Shown here piece after piece: positions 1-12,554 of a stretch of DNA of 64,000 nucleotides (position 1 is its first letter; each line of letters opens with the position of its first letter). The position numbers were made by a program, and so were the translations under genes. The notes below the pieces were generated by a model, which was given only the letters and a program-made list of their open reading frames with translations, had not been told where the DNA came from and made no database searches. Origin of the DNA: Epiperipatus broadwayi (taxonomy: Eukaryota > Onychophora > Udeonychophora > Euonychophora > Peripatidae); assembly GCA_028023455.1 (NCBI GenBank), contig JAQFVV010006275.1, positions 1,249,279-1,313,278 on the forward strand. Direction: 5' to 3'.

Positions 1-104
1 AGAAGTTCATATTAGGATTCACTAATTAGTTGTCATAATATTACAATATTTCAGTAATAACATTTTATTCTCTATTGAAATTAGTTTCTGGGTTTTTTTT
101 TCCC

Positions 105-225
105 TATGTGTTTTGGTGCAGTGATAAAATAACAGACCCTGGGTTCAAGATCCATGAATTACAATCCAATTTTATCATTTCCAGTGTTCAAACTTTTTAT
201 AAATTCCTAAGCAATAAAACCATTT
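105..225 (+). mobile_element. Probable tRNA-derived SINE, family S1 (copy 1)
   Basis: The stretch has a box A-like start (TGGTGCAGTGATAAAATAAC) and a box B-like block (GGGTTCAAGATCC at about 149). A body ending TTTTTATAAATTCCTAAGCAATAA follows. The same body recurs near the other end of the window at 63790-63895 (TTTTTATAAACTCCTAAACAATAA). Two diverged copies with a shared tail and tRNA-like promoter boxes suggest a SINE. No target duplication was found, so the ends are approximate. Confidence 0.45.
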
Positions 226-368
226 GATTTATATTATAGTAAATACCGTTTTTTTTATCAATTTTATATTTTATTTAAGTTTAAAATTGCTAAAAGAATT
301 GGGCTTATTAAAAATATTTACATTTTTTTTCTGAATTCATATATACAAATACAGTTAAATATACCTGT

Positions 369-800
369 TTATTTAAATAGTTTAAACAGGCTTTAATCTG
401 TACTCATTGCACTTTAAAATTCGCAATAATCAAGCATATTTTGCCGATAGAGGGAATCTTCCAAACCACAACACAAAATAGCAACTTTTATAAAGATAAG
501 ATCAGCCGTCTTATCTTTAACCTAAATGTCCACATATATAGGCAAATCTGAAGCATCTTGATTTGGAAGTGTGAAGTAGTTGTTTTTTCCATTGTTGAAG
601 TTCATTATTTCCTTTACAAATTAACTTACATTAAATCTTGTGATTTACAGCGAGTTAATATTGCGATCTTAATATTGGAAATTCTATAAACTATTTAAGA
701 GTAGTAATTAATTTATTGAGCACACAGAGAGCATATGTAAATAGTTTAAACAGGTTTTAGCCTGTACTCAATGTGCTTTAAAATTCACAATAAACAGTCA
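369..800 (+). repeat. Direct repeat pair, ~67 bp, 365 bp apart
   Basis: Copies at about 369-435 and 734-800 share a block that begins AAATAGTTTAAACAGG, runs through CTGTACTCA and ends CTTTAAAATTC(G/A)CAATAA. Inside each copy, ACAGG and CCTGT (or CTGT) could form a small hairpin. This may be terminal sequence of a short unclassified element, since the ~300 bp between the copies contains nothing I recognise. Confidence 0.5.
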
Positions 801-2035
801 TATGGTCAGTTGCTCAGTAGGCTGTATAATAATTCTGTCATTTGGCTGAATTTTTTTTTTACTTTCAACAACTGGGAGTTAATACAAGAATCTTTAACTT
901 TTGAGATCACCAGTCTTACTACTGTTCAAGGCAATAACATACCTTAATATTTTGTAACATTACTTTATGCACTATAACAATTCATGAATTTTTCCTTAAA
1001 AAAAAATAACTATTTGGTATTTTGTATGATAATAGCTCTATTGCGAAGATTCTGAGACAATCTTATTTGATTCTTGTAATAAAATTGTCAGAAAAGTCTT
1101 TTAATTAATTATATAATTTTATTATTATGTTAGAAATTTTTGGTTTGATTCTAACTTATTAAATTTATACATTGTAAGTTGTTCCCTAACATAAGCATAA
1201 CATACATAAATCCATCCTTATATGAAAATATCTGACACACAAAATTTGCTGAAAGTGTGCCAAATATTCAAAACACAATGCATTCCCCAAGAATAAATAA
1301 TAATTCAATTTAATGGTAGGAGAAAGAGGGGAGATAATATCTTTCTTTTAATCAATAGCAGCAAGTTAACTATTTTTTTATTATACCAAACAAGGTTGAA
1401 TAATAAATGAATAGTTTACTCTTCTATTACTCTAATCAAACATGAATAATAGGAGAGAAATATCATTTATTCATTATTAGTAGAATAAACATTACTCTTT
1501 TATTATATTAATCAGAGTTAAAAAAGAGATGAGGGTCTCATTAGCACCAGAGTATAGATTTAATTATTTACAAAATTGTTTATTTCTGGGCATTTACTAT
1601 TATCTTAAATGCTATTGGAAATATGATGTTTTAAATAATATAAGCTTATAAAAATGTTTTCAGTACAGAAATATTTTGAAAATATTATTAGAATTTAAAA
1701 AAAGATATATTTTAATACATCATAGCAGTAAAATTTTATAATTTTTAACTTGTATAAAAAAATTGTGGACTTATATAAATAGGAAATTGTTTGTATCTTA
1801 TTTTTAAATATATTTTTTATGTAGTTATTAGGAAGGCATGGCCTCCTTTTCACCTTCAGCACCCAACCTGCTATAGCTCACTCTGCTCAATTCCACCCTT
1901 TTGGTGGAGCTTATAGAAAAATATTTGTAATATTTATTTCCATCAGTATATATAGTTTTTGAAATTTCAACAGTATTACATTAAAATTGGTTAAAATTAG
2001 AAAAGAATAACACCCAACACATATATGTAGGGTTT

Positions 2036-2500
2036 TAAATAACCCCGATTTAACATATTACATAAAACTGTCACATAATTTTTTGCAAAACTTTTTAGGA
2101 GAGATATGTATTTCAACGTTCTACTATTAAAGCAGATTATTTATTAACAAAGGAAAAAGAGATTGAAAGAATGCAATAACAAAAAGTATATTATCAATGC
2201 TTTCAAATTATTATTTTTTAAAGATAAAAAAAAAATTGTTGAAAGATTCAAACATCTTAAGTTTTCCCAATGTTGAGTCTCAGTAATAAAGACTCTGGAC
2301 AAACATTTATTTAAAAAAAAAAAAAAAACTTCCCCAATCTAACACATTACATAAAGTCTTTGCTAATCTCTAGATCATTTAATTTAAAAAAGTAAAAAAC
2401 TATAAGTTACATTTATATATTTTAACAAGAACTATAAAATTACTTACAAAATAAGAATTTAAAATAACCCAATCTAATGCATTACATAAAATTGTCACTT
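2036..2500 (+). repeat. Three diverged copies of a ~40-bp motif
   Basis: Blocks near 2038-2079, 2330-2355 and 2463-2500 all read close to AACCCAATCTAACACATTAC followed by ATAAAATTGTCAC. The spacing is uneven (about 290 and 130 bp), so this is not a simple tandem array. It may be the remnant of a longer diverged tandem repeat or of sub-terminal transposon repeats. Confidence 0.45.
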
Positions 2501-3703
2501 CCATTACCGATTTCCATCACTTATAATTATATATGTATATGATAGATTTTAAATATATGACATTTATTAAATTATTTTATACACTTATAAAATTAATTTT
2601 TAAAAAATTATAATATTTACAAAAAAAAAAGGTAAAGTCTTTCCTGCTATTACTTTAAACTGCTTGCAATCAGGTTTTTTTTAGTGAAAAAAGATTCATA
2701 TAAAATTACCAAAGTTTAAATATAGAATTGTGATTTGCCTGATTTATTATTGTTATGTTTTTTTATAATAAATGGTTATATTTTATTCTTGATAAGTGTT
2801 TATTCACTTCCAAAGAAAAGTTTAATGTATTTAGACTTTAAATAATAAATAGCTGAGCAGTGCTTTCAATCTAAAAGGTCATATTCATAGTGCTTAAACT
2901 CAGGGTCTGACACTAATAGTTATATTTAAATGTAATTGCAGTATTAATTAGAATTTATTTAAATAATATATCAATTTTTGTTTTATAGCACTTAAAAGTT
3001 TTTTTTTAGATTATAACAAATGAATTTTCTTATTAGTACTATTATAATAAAAAATCTTAAGTTAAATGTTTCAATAGTATGGATTAAAGTAATCTAGTTA
3101 ATCTATTTAGTTATCAGTTATTTTTAAAAAAATAACTTAGATTGTTTAATATGTACTTGAAATAATAAAATTGATAGGTTGAATCTTAAGAAGAGTCAAT
3201 TTAGAGTTTGCCATGTTTGGAGTAAATCTAATAAAATTATTTTATGCTGTAAAAATTGTTATTTAACTCTGTTAAGCTTTTTAGTTGTTAATTTTAAAAT
3301 AAATAACTTTCAAATAATAGTTTATTAAATGACACTTTAGGTAAGAATGTTAAAATTAAAATTTTAAATGTTAGTAATTAATTTATTTCACTATTTAAAA
3401 TAATGGCTATCTTTAATGTATGTGTTTGAGTGTTATGAAATATTGAAAGTCAAAAATATTTATTAAAAGTAAATGTTTTTTTTTTTTAAAAAAAAGGATA
3501 TCAAATTAATTTTCAATGTTAAAAGCTTTTGATTAAAATAAAGTAAAAGAGTTAAATATAGTGAAGATAGTGTATTTGCATAAAAGAATGTTTGATTTGA
3601 AAATAAATGAATAATTTTATCTGAGTTAAATAATAAATAATTTAATTTAATAATTTTTATCAGAGTTAATAAAATTAATTTTGTGGTAATTGTTGGTCTA
3701 GAC

Positions 3704-4234
3704 CAGTGTTCTTCAACCCTTGGTCCACGGCCCGGTGCCGGGTCACGGAACTTTTCTGCAGGTCCGCGTGCTAGACGGGCAGTAAAAAGTTTGTAATAAT
3801 AAATAATAAGAGTTTAAACTTTTAATTAATATAGCCAATTTTTATTTATTTTTTCATCTCATTTTTACCCAATTAAAAAAAAAAGAAAACAGAACTAAAA
3901 CAAAATCTAATCAATCATTCATAAATTAATTTGTTTTTCTAGTTATCACGGATGTTTATGGGGGGGAGGGAGGTAGAATTAATTTTTTTATTACTTTTCT
4001 AAAAAAATTTTAAAAAAGTTTTTTATTATATAAACTCCATATATATATATATAACTTTATCTTATATATTTAACATTGTTGTTTTGATCAGTTATAACAA
4101 TTATGCTTATCTTTAAGAAAATTTATATATAGACTTCTGCCGGTCTGCGAAATCTTATCCTTATTTTTGCTGGTCCGCGGAAGCTTATTCTTATTTTTAC
4201 CGGTCCACAGGTGTGAAAAGGTTAAAGACCACTG
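3704..4234. mobile_element. Non-autonomous hAT transposon (MITE), 531 bp
   Basis: The ends are inverted repeats beginning CAGTGTTCTTCAACCC on the left and, reading inward from the right, CAGTGGTCTTTAACC. They are flanked by a perfect 8-bp duplication GTCTAGAC (3696-3703 and 4235-4242). An 8-bp duplication with CAGTG-type ends is diagnostic of the hAT superfamily. The sub-terminal sequence carries the 'GGTCCGCGG' blocks typical of many animal hAT MITEs. There is no transposase, so mobilisation would need a protein from elsewhere. The intact target duplication suggests little rearrangement since insertion. The 63-codon reading frame that crosses its right end is a chance frame. Confidence 0.93.
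4139..4210 (+). repeat. 30-bp sub-terminal tandem repeat in the hAT MITE
   Basis: Two full units (4139-4168 and 4169-4198) and a partial third unit each start with a GCYGGTCYGCGRAA-like block and end in CTTATTTTT. Each unit repeats the CGGTCCGCGG-type motif also found at the left end. Repeated sub-terminal motifs of this kind are commonly transposase-binding sites in hAT elements. That role is an inference here. Confidence 0.75.
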
Positions 4235-4242
4235 GTCTAGAC

Positions 4243-7200
4243 AAATACATGGTTGAATCATCTGGATTGATAGATTCAAGATTAGCTCAATTAAAAAGCT
4301 AAAAATACACTAGTGAAGTAATGGAAAAACAGTGCACATAAGGAAAAGTATGTTATTTTATTCTTTTAGTCAAACATTATCTTTGATAATTATCTACTCT
4401 TTTTATTAATTATTAATACTAATTTAAATCACTAAAGAAATTATTATATTAATGCAAAATTAAACTATGAAAATAATGAACTGTTATTAAAGTTTTGAAT
4501 TTATCAAAAACAGAAGTGCCAAGTATTTGAACTTATATTATCAAACTATAATGTAAAATCAAGTCATAAAAATCAAGACTTTATTCACATATTTTTATAT
4601 TAAAATGGATGAGCTAACATTGAATTAACTTGGCTATTCATCTTAAGTTCATTTATTTATCTATTCGAAGAGTTATACAAATCCCTTATTGCTTTAAATA
4701 TATTGCCTTATATTAGAAAAGAAAGAAGTAATTTAAGCTTGCATTGTCATAATAATATCACTAAAATATCAACTTATGATATGAAACTTTATGAAAAACA
4801 ATTGATAATTTATATTATCTTTACTTTTTCAATTTTCATCACATTAGAAATGCTTTATAAAAGAATCTGTATGCTATTCAATAATCGGCTGTCAACTCTT
4901 GCTATTTATTCTAAAATTCTTAAATTTCATTGTGAACATTTTTCAAAAAATTTTATTATAAATCCTTATATTTGTGTTTGCTGTGCCTTCATGAAAAACT
5001 ATCTGTTGCTGTATCATCTAAAGAAAATAGTAAAAAAATGGATTTGAACAAAAGAGGTAATTTTTCTTATAAAAAAAGGAGAAGAATTTTGATCTCTAAG
5101 TTGAAGAAGGGTATTATATTTAATATATATAATTTTTTGAGTATATTTGAAAGTATTTATAATTATGATTTATGTACTATCTAATTAAGTATTGTATATT
5201 ATTATTAATATTATTTATGATAAATATGTTTATAATGTTGGAATCCCAAAAATGGAATTGGTAAGATGTATGGTGAAAGTGTTTATTATATGAGTTAGTT
5301 TTACTATTATTTTAGTTTTCTAAATTATTGGTTAAGCTTAAATAATTGATTATACCCTAATATATAATGGCTTTTTTTTTAATTTGGTCATACGTATTTA
5401 TAAATGAAGGTATTATGAATGTCAATGTGTGTGAGAGAGAATTTTTTAGAAAGCTTATAAATTAAATGTTATCATGGTTATGCAATGACGGTTTTGTCGG
5501 TGTATACATATGATGTTAGACCGAATTGAGTTATGTGTCTTTTGTATGTGGATGCAAGATGTACAATTCTTCATTTATTTATTATTATTATCTCCATGCC
5601 TCATATTATTTGTGTTATTCCTTTAGGCAAATATTAGGGGCATGTTATTATATTACTCTATTATACCTTTAGCCCCTCCTTGAGTGAGAATGAGGTTTGT
5701 TTATTTATTTATCAGCACTACCTGTACAGAGTTAACATATGCTTGTTTGTATTTTTGCTAGTTCATATTTTTCTTATTCACTTTGTCTAGTATTTCAATG
5801 TTAGATTGTATTTTAGTGTATTGCAAATATCTAAAGGCATGTTTATCTTATATTTCATTATTAGCTTCACTATAATTTTACACTTAAAATATATTATAAG
5901 TGTTGAGAATCTGTATTTCCTTGCCCCAACATAGATAGATATAATTAGTATTATATCAATGTGTATTTATCATACATAATATTTATTGTTAAATTTTTGT
6001 AAATGTCCATGCTGATTTTTCAAACTTGTTTTGGGTCATGAAAAGTATTAAAAATCTTATTAGTGGGCTGGATGTAGGCATATAAATGTATTATTGTTAC
6101 TCTATGGATACTATGTTTGAGATCAAGACTGCATTTGATAGATAAGAAAACTGCTGGGTAATGACTATAACTTGTATTATAATTTTTTTTAAGAATGATT
6201 TTAAGAAAGGTACCTCCATGTATAAAGTTTGTTAATATAATATAGTAGATTAAAAGGAAGTAATCATAATTATTGTAAATAAATATTTTATTATTAATTA
6301 AATACATTTTTGTTTCATTGTCATTAGGACATTATTGCATTAGCATATATATTCGTTTATCAGAAAATCTACTTTAATAAAGTTTTCATCATTAATTATT
6401 TTAAGAGTAAATTTCAATCGTCACATAAAATTCATTTATTCATTTTGTTTATTAATTATTCTACCTGCACTTTCAGAAGATAAATATTATATTATTTGCT
6501 TTATTTGAAATGCACTTGGCATGTCGTTGGACGTATAAAATATACCCTTACAGCCTTCTGCATTATTTCATATTATTATCTATTAAAAATTGCATTAAAA
6601 GATATAAGATTTAGGTATTTTATAATTAGTACAAATGAAATAATTATATTTAAATAACTTTACAGTATTTAGATTTTTTTTTTCAGCTTATTAGTCATGT
6701 ATTATTTACATATTTGAATATTTTATTATTATGAATATTAATATCAAGGATAAAGTTAAAATAGAATACAAAATGTTTTGTGTATAGCTTAAATAATAAT
6801 TATTATATTTTTTAAGAAGTTAAAATATTACCATTAGCATTTTTTATCCCAAGTTCATTTTAGTCTGAATTTAAACCCTGGATTAAGAATATTTTAAGAC
6901 CTAAGATAAGATATTCTAAATTACTAAAGAACTTATATTTTAAATAAGATGAAATTAAATCTGAGAGAAGATTTGGTATAATATAACAATCATGCATTTT
7001 AGTAATTATATTTAGCCATGGTGTTGTCTATAAGAGGATTCATACTCGGTTGTTTCAAAAATCTATGTTATATGATGTCTACCTATGTGACCTAGCACTC
7101 TGTTGCCTTGATTGTAAGATCACAATATATATATATATTATGATTAAAAGCTTTTTATATTATAAATATTGTTTGCATGTTTTATATTTATTATTTATGC

Positions 7201-7440
7201 AGCTTACTTTTGACTACTATAACTTTTAATTCTAATGAATAAGCATTTCATTTTCTTTACTTAATGGATTATTTTATACTTTTAATAAGTTTACATATGT
7301 CATGCAGTAATGCTATTTTCTTTAAAATAATATCTTTGTAAGATCTGCAATTCTATATAATAAGAAACAATTTTAATTAGTAATTCTGTATATAGGAGAC
7401 TTTCAAGAGTTAGAGCTTTTTTTTTTCTCATAAGCATCAT
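4243..7440. other. AT-rich non-coding stretch, no gene recognised
   Basis: This stretch holds one 114-codon open frame (listed separately) and otherwise only A/T-rich sequence with short TA and TTA runs. No splice-supported coding exon, RNA gene or transposon terminus could be identified. Confidence 0.5.
4703..5047 (+). other. Open frame of 114 codons, unrecognised, probably not a gene
   Basis: The predicted peptide has a hydrophobic stretch (IIYIIFTFSIFITLEML, about residues 35-51) and several cysteines near the end (ICVCCAF). It matches no family I know. The composition is that expected from AT-rich DNA. The starting ATG has no clear context, and no neighbouring exon or polyadenylation signal supports a transcript. 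It could be a decayed exon or transposon fragment, but chance is the simplest explanation. Confidence 0.12.
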
Positions 7441-7441
7441 A

Positions 7442-7540
<99 letters not shown>

Positions 7541-7789
7541 ATTTCAAAAAGGGGAACTTTATTCAATCTAGAAAACAGGTAACATTAATAATTTTTATAT
7601 ACATGTATTTACACTGATATTTCCGAGGATTGTATATATTGTGTTTAAGTTCTTTCCAAGTTCTTACATATATATACCGGGTGAGCGATGGATTGTTTAT
7701 CTTAAGTTATCATTTATTGATTCATGGATTTTTTGCTGTCCATTTTCTTGTTTTCTTTTTAAGTCTATTATTGAGGAAAGGCAGAACTA
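7441..7789 (-). repeat. LINE-A 3' UTR and (ATC)n-(ATA)n tail
   Basis: On the minus strand, ORF2 stops at 7790. A ~250-bp 3' UTR follows, ending in a GAATAAAGTTCCCC-type block near 7550-7565. The element ends with about 11 ATC units and then about 22 ATA units (7441-7540 on the plus strand reads TTA repeats then GAT repeats). LINE-B has the same two-part microsatellite order. This indicates a tail made during target-primed reverse transcription rather than two chance microsatellites. Confidence 0.85.
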
Positions 7790-10700
7790 TTAGAGATTTG
7801 ACCGTTGTTTTACAAGTGACCAAGTAGCCGCAAAAATGTCTGGGTGTGCTATTTTATTGTCTCTGGTTTTTAATTGTGCTAACTTGTTGTGAAAAGTTGA
7901 TGGATGCCACCTTGTATTGTTGCCAAAAGCAAATGTGCATCGTGTGCACCAAAATGCATAAAGTACGAAGGTTGCTGCTCGGATTGTTGGGGTGGATGTT
8001 CTGCAGAATGGACTGATAATATCTTGCAGGGAGATGTTTGGTTTTCTGTATATATTTGTTATTTCATGCCGAATATTGTTTAATGCTGGGCAGTTGTAAA
8101 ACAGATGTTGTTGAGTTTCTTCTGCTTGGTGGCATAGCGTGCAGAAGGGGTCTATTTTTGTATATAATCGTCTGTATCTTAAGAAATATGATGTTGGCAA
8201 AGCATATAGATTTAGTTTCAGGAGGAAATCAAAGAATTTGGGCTCCATGGACCATTTTTTAAATTTTTTAAGCAGCTGTCGGTTGTTTATTCCGAGCATC
8301 TGTGTTGAAATATCTGATGTATATCCCGGGTATACCATTGCATATATCTGCCAATATGAATATTTTGTTGTTGTTTGCAGTGATATTTGAGTATGTGTGA
8401 TTCTGAACTGGTTTATAACTGATGATAGATAGCAATGTGAAGGTGGAGGTTTGTCTGTGGGTATTATTTGTATTAGATACTGGAGTTCTGGGAAATGTCT
8501 GAGGGTGGCTATTATAAGGTTTGTGGTCTTTTGTATTCGAAAAATATCTATGTTATGTAGCCCCAAACCATTGTGTATTGCTGGTCGACTAAGCTGTTTT
8601 GCAGATATTGACACTGTCTTTCTATTCCATAGAAGTTTATTGCAATATGAAGAGATTTTTGATGTAAAGGCTTTTGAGAATTGAATTATGGGAGAATAAT
8701 AGATAATCTTGGTGATTACCAGCTGATTGAACAATTGTACTTTAGCATATATTGAGAGGTATGCTTTTGATAGTGAGGCAGTGATCCATTCTGCTTCATC
8801 TTTTAACTTGTTCTGGATTTTTTGCCTCATTGTGTTTGTTCCCATGTAGAAAGGAAAGCCGAGGAAAGGAGATGGTTTGCCTTGGAAAATTTGCATGCAT
8901 GGCTTACTGGTGTATAGAGACCAAGCAGCAGTCTTGTTTTGATTAAATTTTAGATGGTGTGTTGCTTGAAAGTCTTGCAGTATTTTCTGTAGTATTGGTA
9001 TCTGTTTTCTTGATGGTAGGAAGACTGTGATGTCATCCATATATGCAATGCAGGCTATATGTTGTGATGTGCCTGGTATCTGGATGCCTTTGATACTCTG
9101 TTGAATTTTGAGTATGAGTGGGTTGATGTAAAAAGTAAATAGCAGTGAGCTGAGTGGTGAGCCTTGGGATATGGATTGTGTGGGAATGAATGATGGGGAA
9201 TTTTTGCCATTGAGTGTGATATGTATTTCCCTGCTAAGTAGTAGGTTTGTGAGCAGGTACAGATGAGTTCATGGAATTGTGGTGTCAGCTAGCATATTGA
9301 TTAATGTATTGATGTCGACCGAGTCAAAAGCCGCTTCTATATCAAGTTGAACTGCAATTGGTGCATACTTCTTCCTGTCCCACACTGAGTTTATAACTGT
9401 TTTGAATATCATTGCAGCCTGTGCAGTTGATGATTGCTTCCTTGCAAACTGGCTGTGTGAAATTAGTGGTAGAATATGTGGCTCTAGGCTGTCTTTGAGT
9501 ACTTTTTCAATTATTTTAATCGTAAGTGGCCCCATTGAGATTGGTCGTAGGTTGGATAGTGTTGATACTTGGACTTTTTTCTTGTTGAAGGGGACTATTG
9601 CTATTGGATACAAACCTTGGATGTCATGCAACTTCTGTGATAGATGATTTGCAAGGTCACATAAATATTGGCTAGTGAACTGACTGAGATGTGCAAGGAC
9701 AAATTTGGGGATTCCATGTGCTCCTGGGTGACATGCATTAGGTACTGTTGCCAGTTTAGTAGCAAATTCTGTGATGTTATATGGGGTATTTGTTTCTGGT
9801 TTTCCAAAGATGTTAGGATTATATTTGACTGGGTGGTATGCTTGCAGCTTTTGTTTGAAATGCTGATAGATCGGTTTTAACATATTATTTCCTGCGTATG
9901 TGTGCCCCTGCTCTGTGAGTGCCATTGGCACTCTGACAGTGGATGGGTAGCCCAAGGCCCAGCGAATGTATTTTCTTGTCCATGTGTGTTGTTGGCCGAG
10001 GCAGACTTTACTCTTTTTTATTGCTAGGTAGTTTTTCAGGTGGTTACAGATGTTATTGTATGTTTGTGTAAGTCTGCGTATATGTTGTTGACTGGTGTGT
10101 GTTGGGTTTATCATTGTAATCCGTTTATGTATTTCATCAGCCAGTGCTAGCAGTCTTGAGGGTGGGGGGATTTGCGTGTAATGTGATCTATATTAAATGA
10201 TAAAATGTTTATGAATGCTAAGTATCTTTGAATGGGGTTAAGTTGCATATTTTTGATTTTGTGAAGCATTATATATGTTTCTGAAAAAATAAATTCTGGG
10301 GTAGAAGTTGGAAGTAGAATTCTGATTGTTTTACCATGTGTAAGTGCAGTTGTTTGAATTCCTGTCAGATTAATTAGTATGGTTTGTGCAGAGTGATCAG
10401 AGAAGGGAGATGGGTTGATGTTTAGGCTGATTTGATGGTGTAACATAGGTGAATAAAAGCACAGATCAATTCTTGATGTATGACGTCCATTGTGAAAGGT
10501 AACTGCCTCATTTGACAGAAAACCCTCTGCACTCATAAGTGGAATTGATATTTGATGCAGCCACTTTAAAATGAACTCTTGATATTTCATGTTGAAATCC
10601 CCAATTAGTATGGTTGGGTATGCATTAGAGCCAAGTAAGGAGTTTATGTTTAATATAATATTTGAGACAATTGTAGGGCTAGGTGGAATATACACAAATA

Positions 10701-11025
10701 TAATGTTTAGTGTGATGATTTGATGATTGAAAGTTACTATTAGTAAATTTGCATCTATATATATGATTTTGAATGAGTCAAATGGACAACTTTGTGTTAT
10801 GAGCAGTCCAGTACCCCCTGAGGGAGATGATGTGTCTCTAGAGCATGCACAGTAGCCTTCTCTGCTTAGATGTACTGTGGGGTCAATTTGTGAGCCACTA
10901 TATATTTTAGTTTCTAGAAGTCCTAGTATATGAGGTTGTGTAATCTTTATCCATTGTTGTAGCTGATGTATTTTGTTGACTGAGTTGAGCCCTCTGATAT
11001 TAAATGCTGTTATTTTTAGCTTCAT
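7790..11025 (-). pseudogene. LINE-A ORF2: endonuclease-reverse transcriptase, lightly disabled
   Basis: This ORF encodes the protein that nicks target DNA and copies the element RNA. The N-terminal part (11025-10147) is an AP-type endonuclease: the start ITAFNIRGLNS, ETK (metal-binding Glu) at about residue 38, GDFNMKYQ at about residue 142 and SDHSAQTI at about residue 210 are the expected motifs. A frameshift lies just before the stop at 10147, within or near a C-run. The reverse transcriptase follows from about 10140 with LRPISMGPLTIKI, LDIEAAFDSVD, an in-frame stop at 9271-9269, then QGSPLSSLLF and the catalytic YMDDI box at about 9045-9031. The C-terminus has CTLCHQAEETQQHLFYNC, a Cys/His motif like the zf-RVT domain of L1/Tx1-type elements. 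The start codon overlaps the ORF1 stop (TAATG), suggesting termination-reinitiation. The two lesions mean it is probably not functional, unless they are sequencing errors. Confidence 0.9.
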
Positions 11026-12554
11026 TATCGTGATTGGCTGCGAGTTGGTTTCACAGTGTGTTGAAGTTTGCGTGAAGCTTTTGCATATTCTCTAGTGTTT
11101 TGTGAGCAGTTATTAGTGGTTTGATTACTATCCAGCTCCATAGGTATTAAGTTTTCTGCCAAGTGTTCAATCATTTCTGTTAGAGTATTGTTTTCATCTG
11201 TTTTGGCTCTTTTTGATTTATTTCTCCTTGGCCGACCAGATTTTTGGACTTCTGTTGGTGTTGCTTCTATGGGGGGGGGGCATGGGGTTAGTGACTCTAG
11301 AATATCTGTAGATGTTTTGTTTATAATTATATGCGGCATGCTTGTTTTTGGGGAGTTGTATGTATCATTCGATATGTCTGGATTTGAGTCTGACGTGTTA
11401 TTGATTGATATGCCTGGTGTTTGTGATACTTCAGGTATGATTTGTGCTTGATTTTGATCCATTTGATCAGTGCTTTCATTTAATTTATTTGAGCTATCTG
11501 TTGTAGTTTCAAGTATATTTGTGTTTTCTTCTGCATGTTTGTTTTTAGTAGCTTCATTTGTACTGTGATTGTTTTCATATTGATTGTTGTTTGAGTTGCT
11601 GGTGTTATTTTGTGTATTGTTGCTCTCTTCATGTTGGGATTGGATGTGCTGATTATTTGGTGTCTGGCCCTGTATGAGTTGGCTATCCATGCACTGTGTG
11701 GCTAGGTGACCACGCTTGCCACAGGCATAGCATTGTGGTTTTAAACCTCTTATATATAGGCTCAGCATAGCTTCCTGATCTGCAATTTGTGTTGGTATAG
11801 ATTCTGGGTCAATGTCTTTGTGTAATTTTAACTTAAAATCATAGCTATTGCTGTATATTGGTATTGGTGTGTCTTTGAGGTATATTGGTTGAAATGCTAT
11901 AACCTTGCCAAATGGATCCATCATTTTTTGAAAGTCTTGTTTCGTGTATCCAAAATATGTATTTTTTATTATTCCTGTAATCTGGTTCTGTCGATCTTGA
12001 TCGACTATAACAATCGCGTAATTGTCTAATGTTTTAATTTGGTTTAGAAATCGGTTCTTTTGACTACTGTCAAGAAATTCGATTGCGAGGTATCTGGGAT
12101 TTGGATGATCTGCGATTCTTACGATCGTTTCCCACAGTTCGTTTTCAGTTATTGCTTGATATAATAACGTGCGTGGAAAGCGATACAATGATATATTTGC
12201 GTCTGTGGCAGATATTACTATCAAGTTTGGTGAAAAAAATCTTTTGAACGATGTATAGAGTCCCCGTGGAATCGTGTTGTTAAAGTGTTCATTAATTCGT
12301 TCTAGCATATTATCGGTCCAGTTTGCAAGGGGAGGAGGATCTTGGTTTACCTGTATCTTTAAATCTAACTGTTTTATATCGTTCGGATTTGTTTTTCTAA
12401 ATCTCGGAACTATTTTATTATTTATTGTAGTCGCGAAATTCTTTGAACTTGTTGCTTGCATGTTAGTTTTTGCGACCGTGGCGTACGATTTGACGGTGTC
12501 TAAATTTTTACGCACTTCAGTGGCCATATTGACGCCAAATGCTCGATCATGCAT
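11025..12554 (-). CDS. LINE-A ORF1: CCHC RNA-binding protein, intact 509 codons
   Basis: ORF1 proteins of LINEs coat the element RNA and help bring it to the target. This frame is uninterrupted. Residues about 90-260 look like a folded region with two successive RNA-binding-like beta-alpha segments (ISLYRFPRTLLYQ..., ITGIIKNTYFGYTKQDF...). A single retroviral-type knuckle CYACGKRGHLATQC lies at about residues 275-288. The next ~150 residues are low-complexity and Asn/Gln/Thr-rich. A basic patch (SGRPRRNKSKRAKTD) near residue 440 could be a nuclear localisation signal. The ATG at 12554 is the first in frame. The A-rich stretch just upstream marks the likely 5' leader. The uninterrupted length next to a lightly damaged ORF2 supports recent mobility. 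No close family name can be given without a search. Confidence 0.85.
   Translation of the reverse strand: MHDRAFGVNMATEVRKNLDTVKSYATVAKTNMQATSSKNFATTINNKIVPRFRKTNPNDIKQLDLKIQVNQDPPPLANWTDNMLERINEHFNNTIPRGLYTSFKRFFSPNLIVISATDANISLYRFPRTLLYQAITENELWETIVRIADHPNPRYLAIEFLDSSQKNRFLNQIKTLDNYAIVIVDQDRQNQITGIIKNTYFGYTKQDFQKMMDPFGKVIAFQPIYLKDTPIPIYSNSYDFKLKLHKDIDPESIPTQIADQEAMLSLYIRGLKPQCYACGKRGHLATQCMDSQLIQGQTPNNQHIQSQHEESNNTQNNTSNSNNNQYENNHSTNEATKNKHAEENTNILETTTDSSNKLNESTDQMDQNQAQIIPEVSQTPGISINNTSDSNPDISNDTYNSPKTSMPHIIINKTSTDILESLTPCPPPIEATPTEVQKSGRPRRNKSKRAKTDENNTLTEMIEHLAENLIPMELDSNQTTNNCSQNTREYAKASRKLQHTVKPTRSQSR

Larger units (their letters stand above)
226..3695. other. AT-rich non-coding stretch, no gene seen
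   Basis: No open reading frame of convincing length or composition is present. The stretch is dominated by A/T runs. The only structure I could see is two sets of short repeats, listed separately at 369-800 and 2036-2500. Confidence 0.6.

Noticed and set aside
8038-9880. Plus-strand open frames within 7.6-12.6 kb
   Set aside because: They lie opposite the LINE-A ORFs, whose minus-strand reading has clear endonuclease, reverse-transcriptase and CCHC motifs. The plus-strand frames have none.
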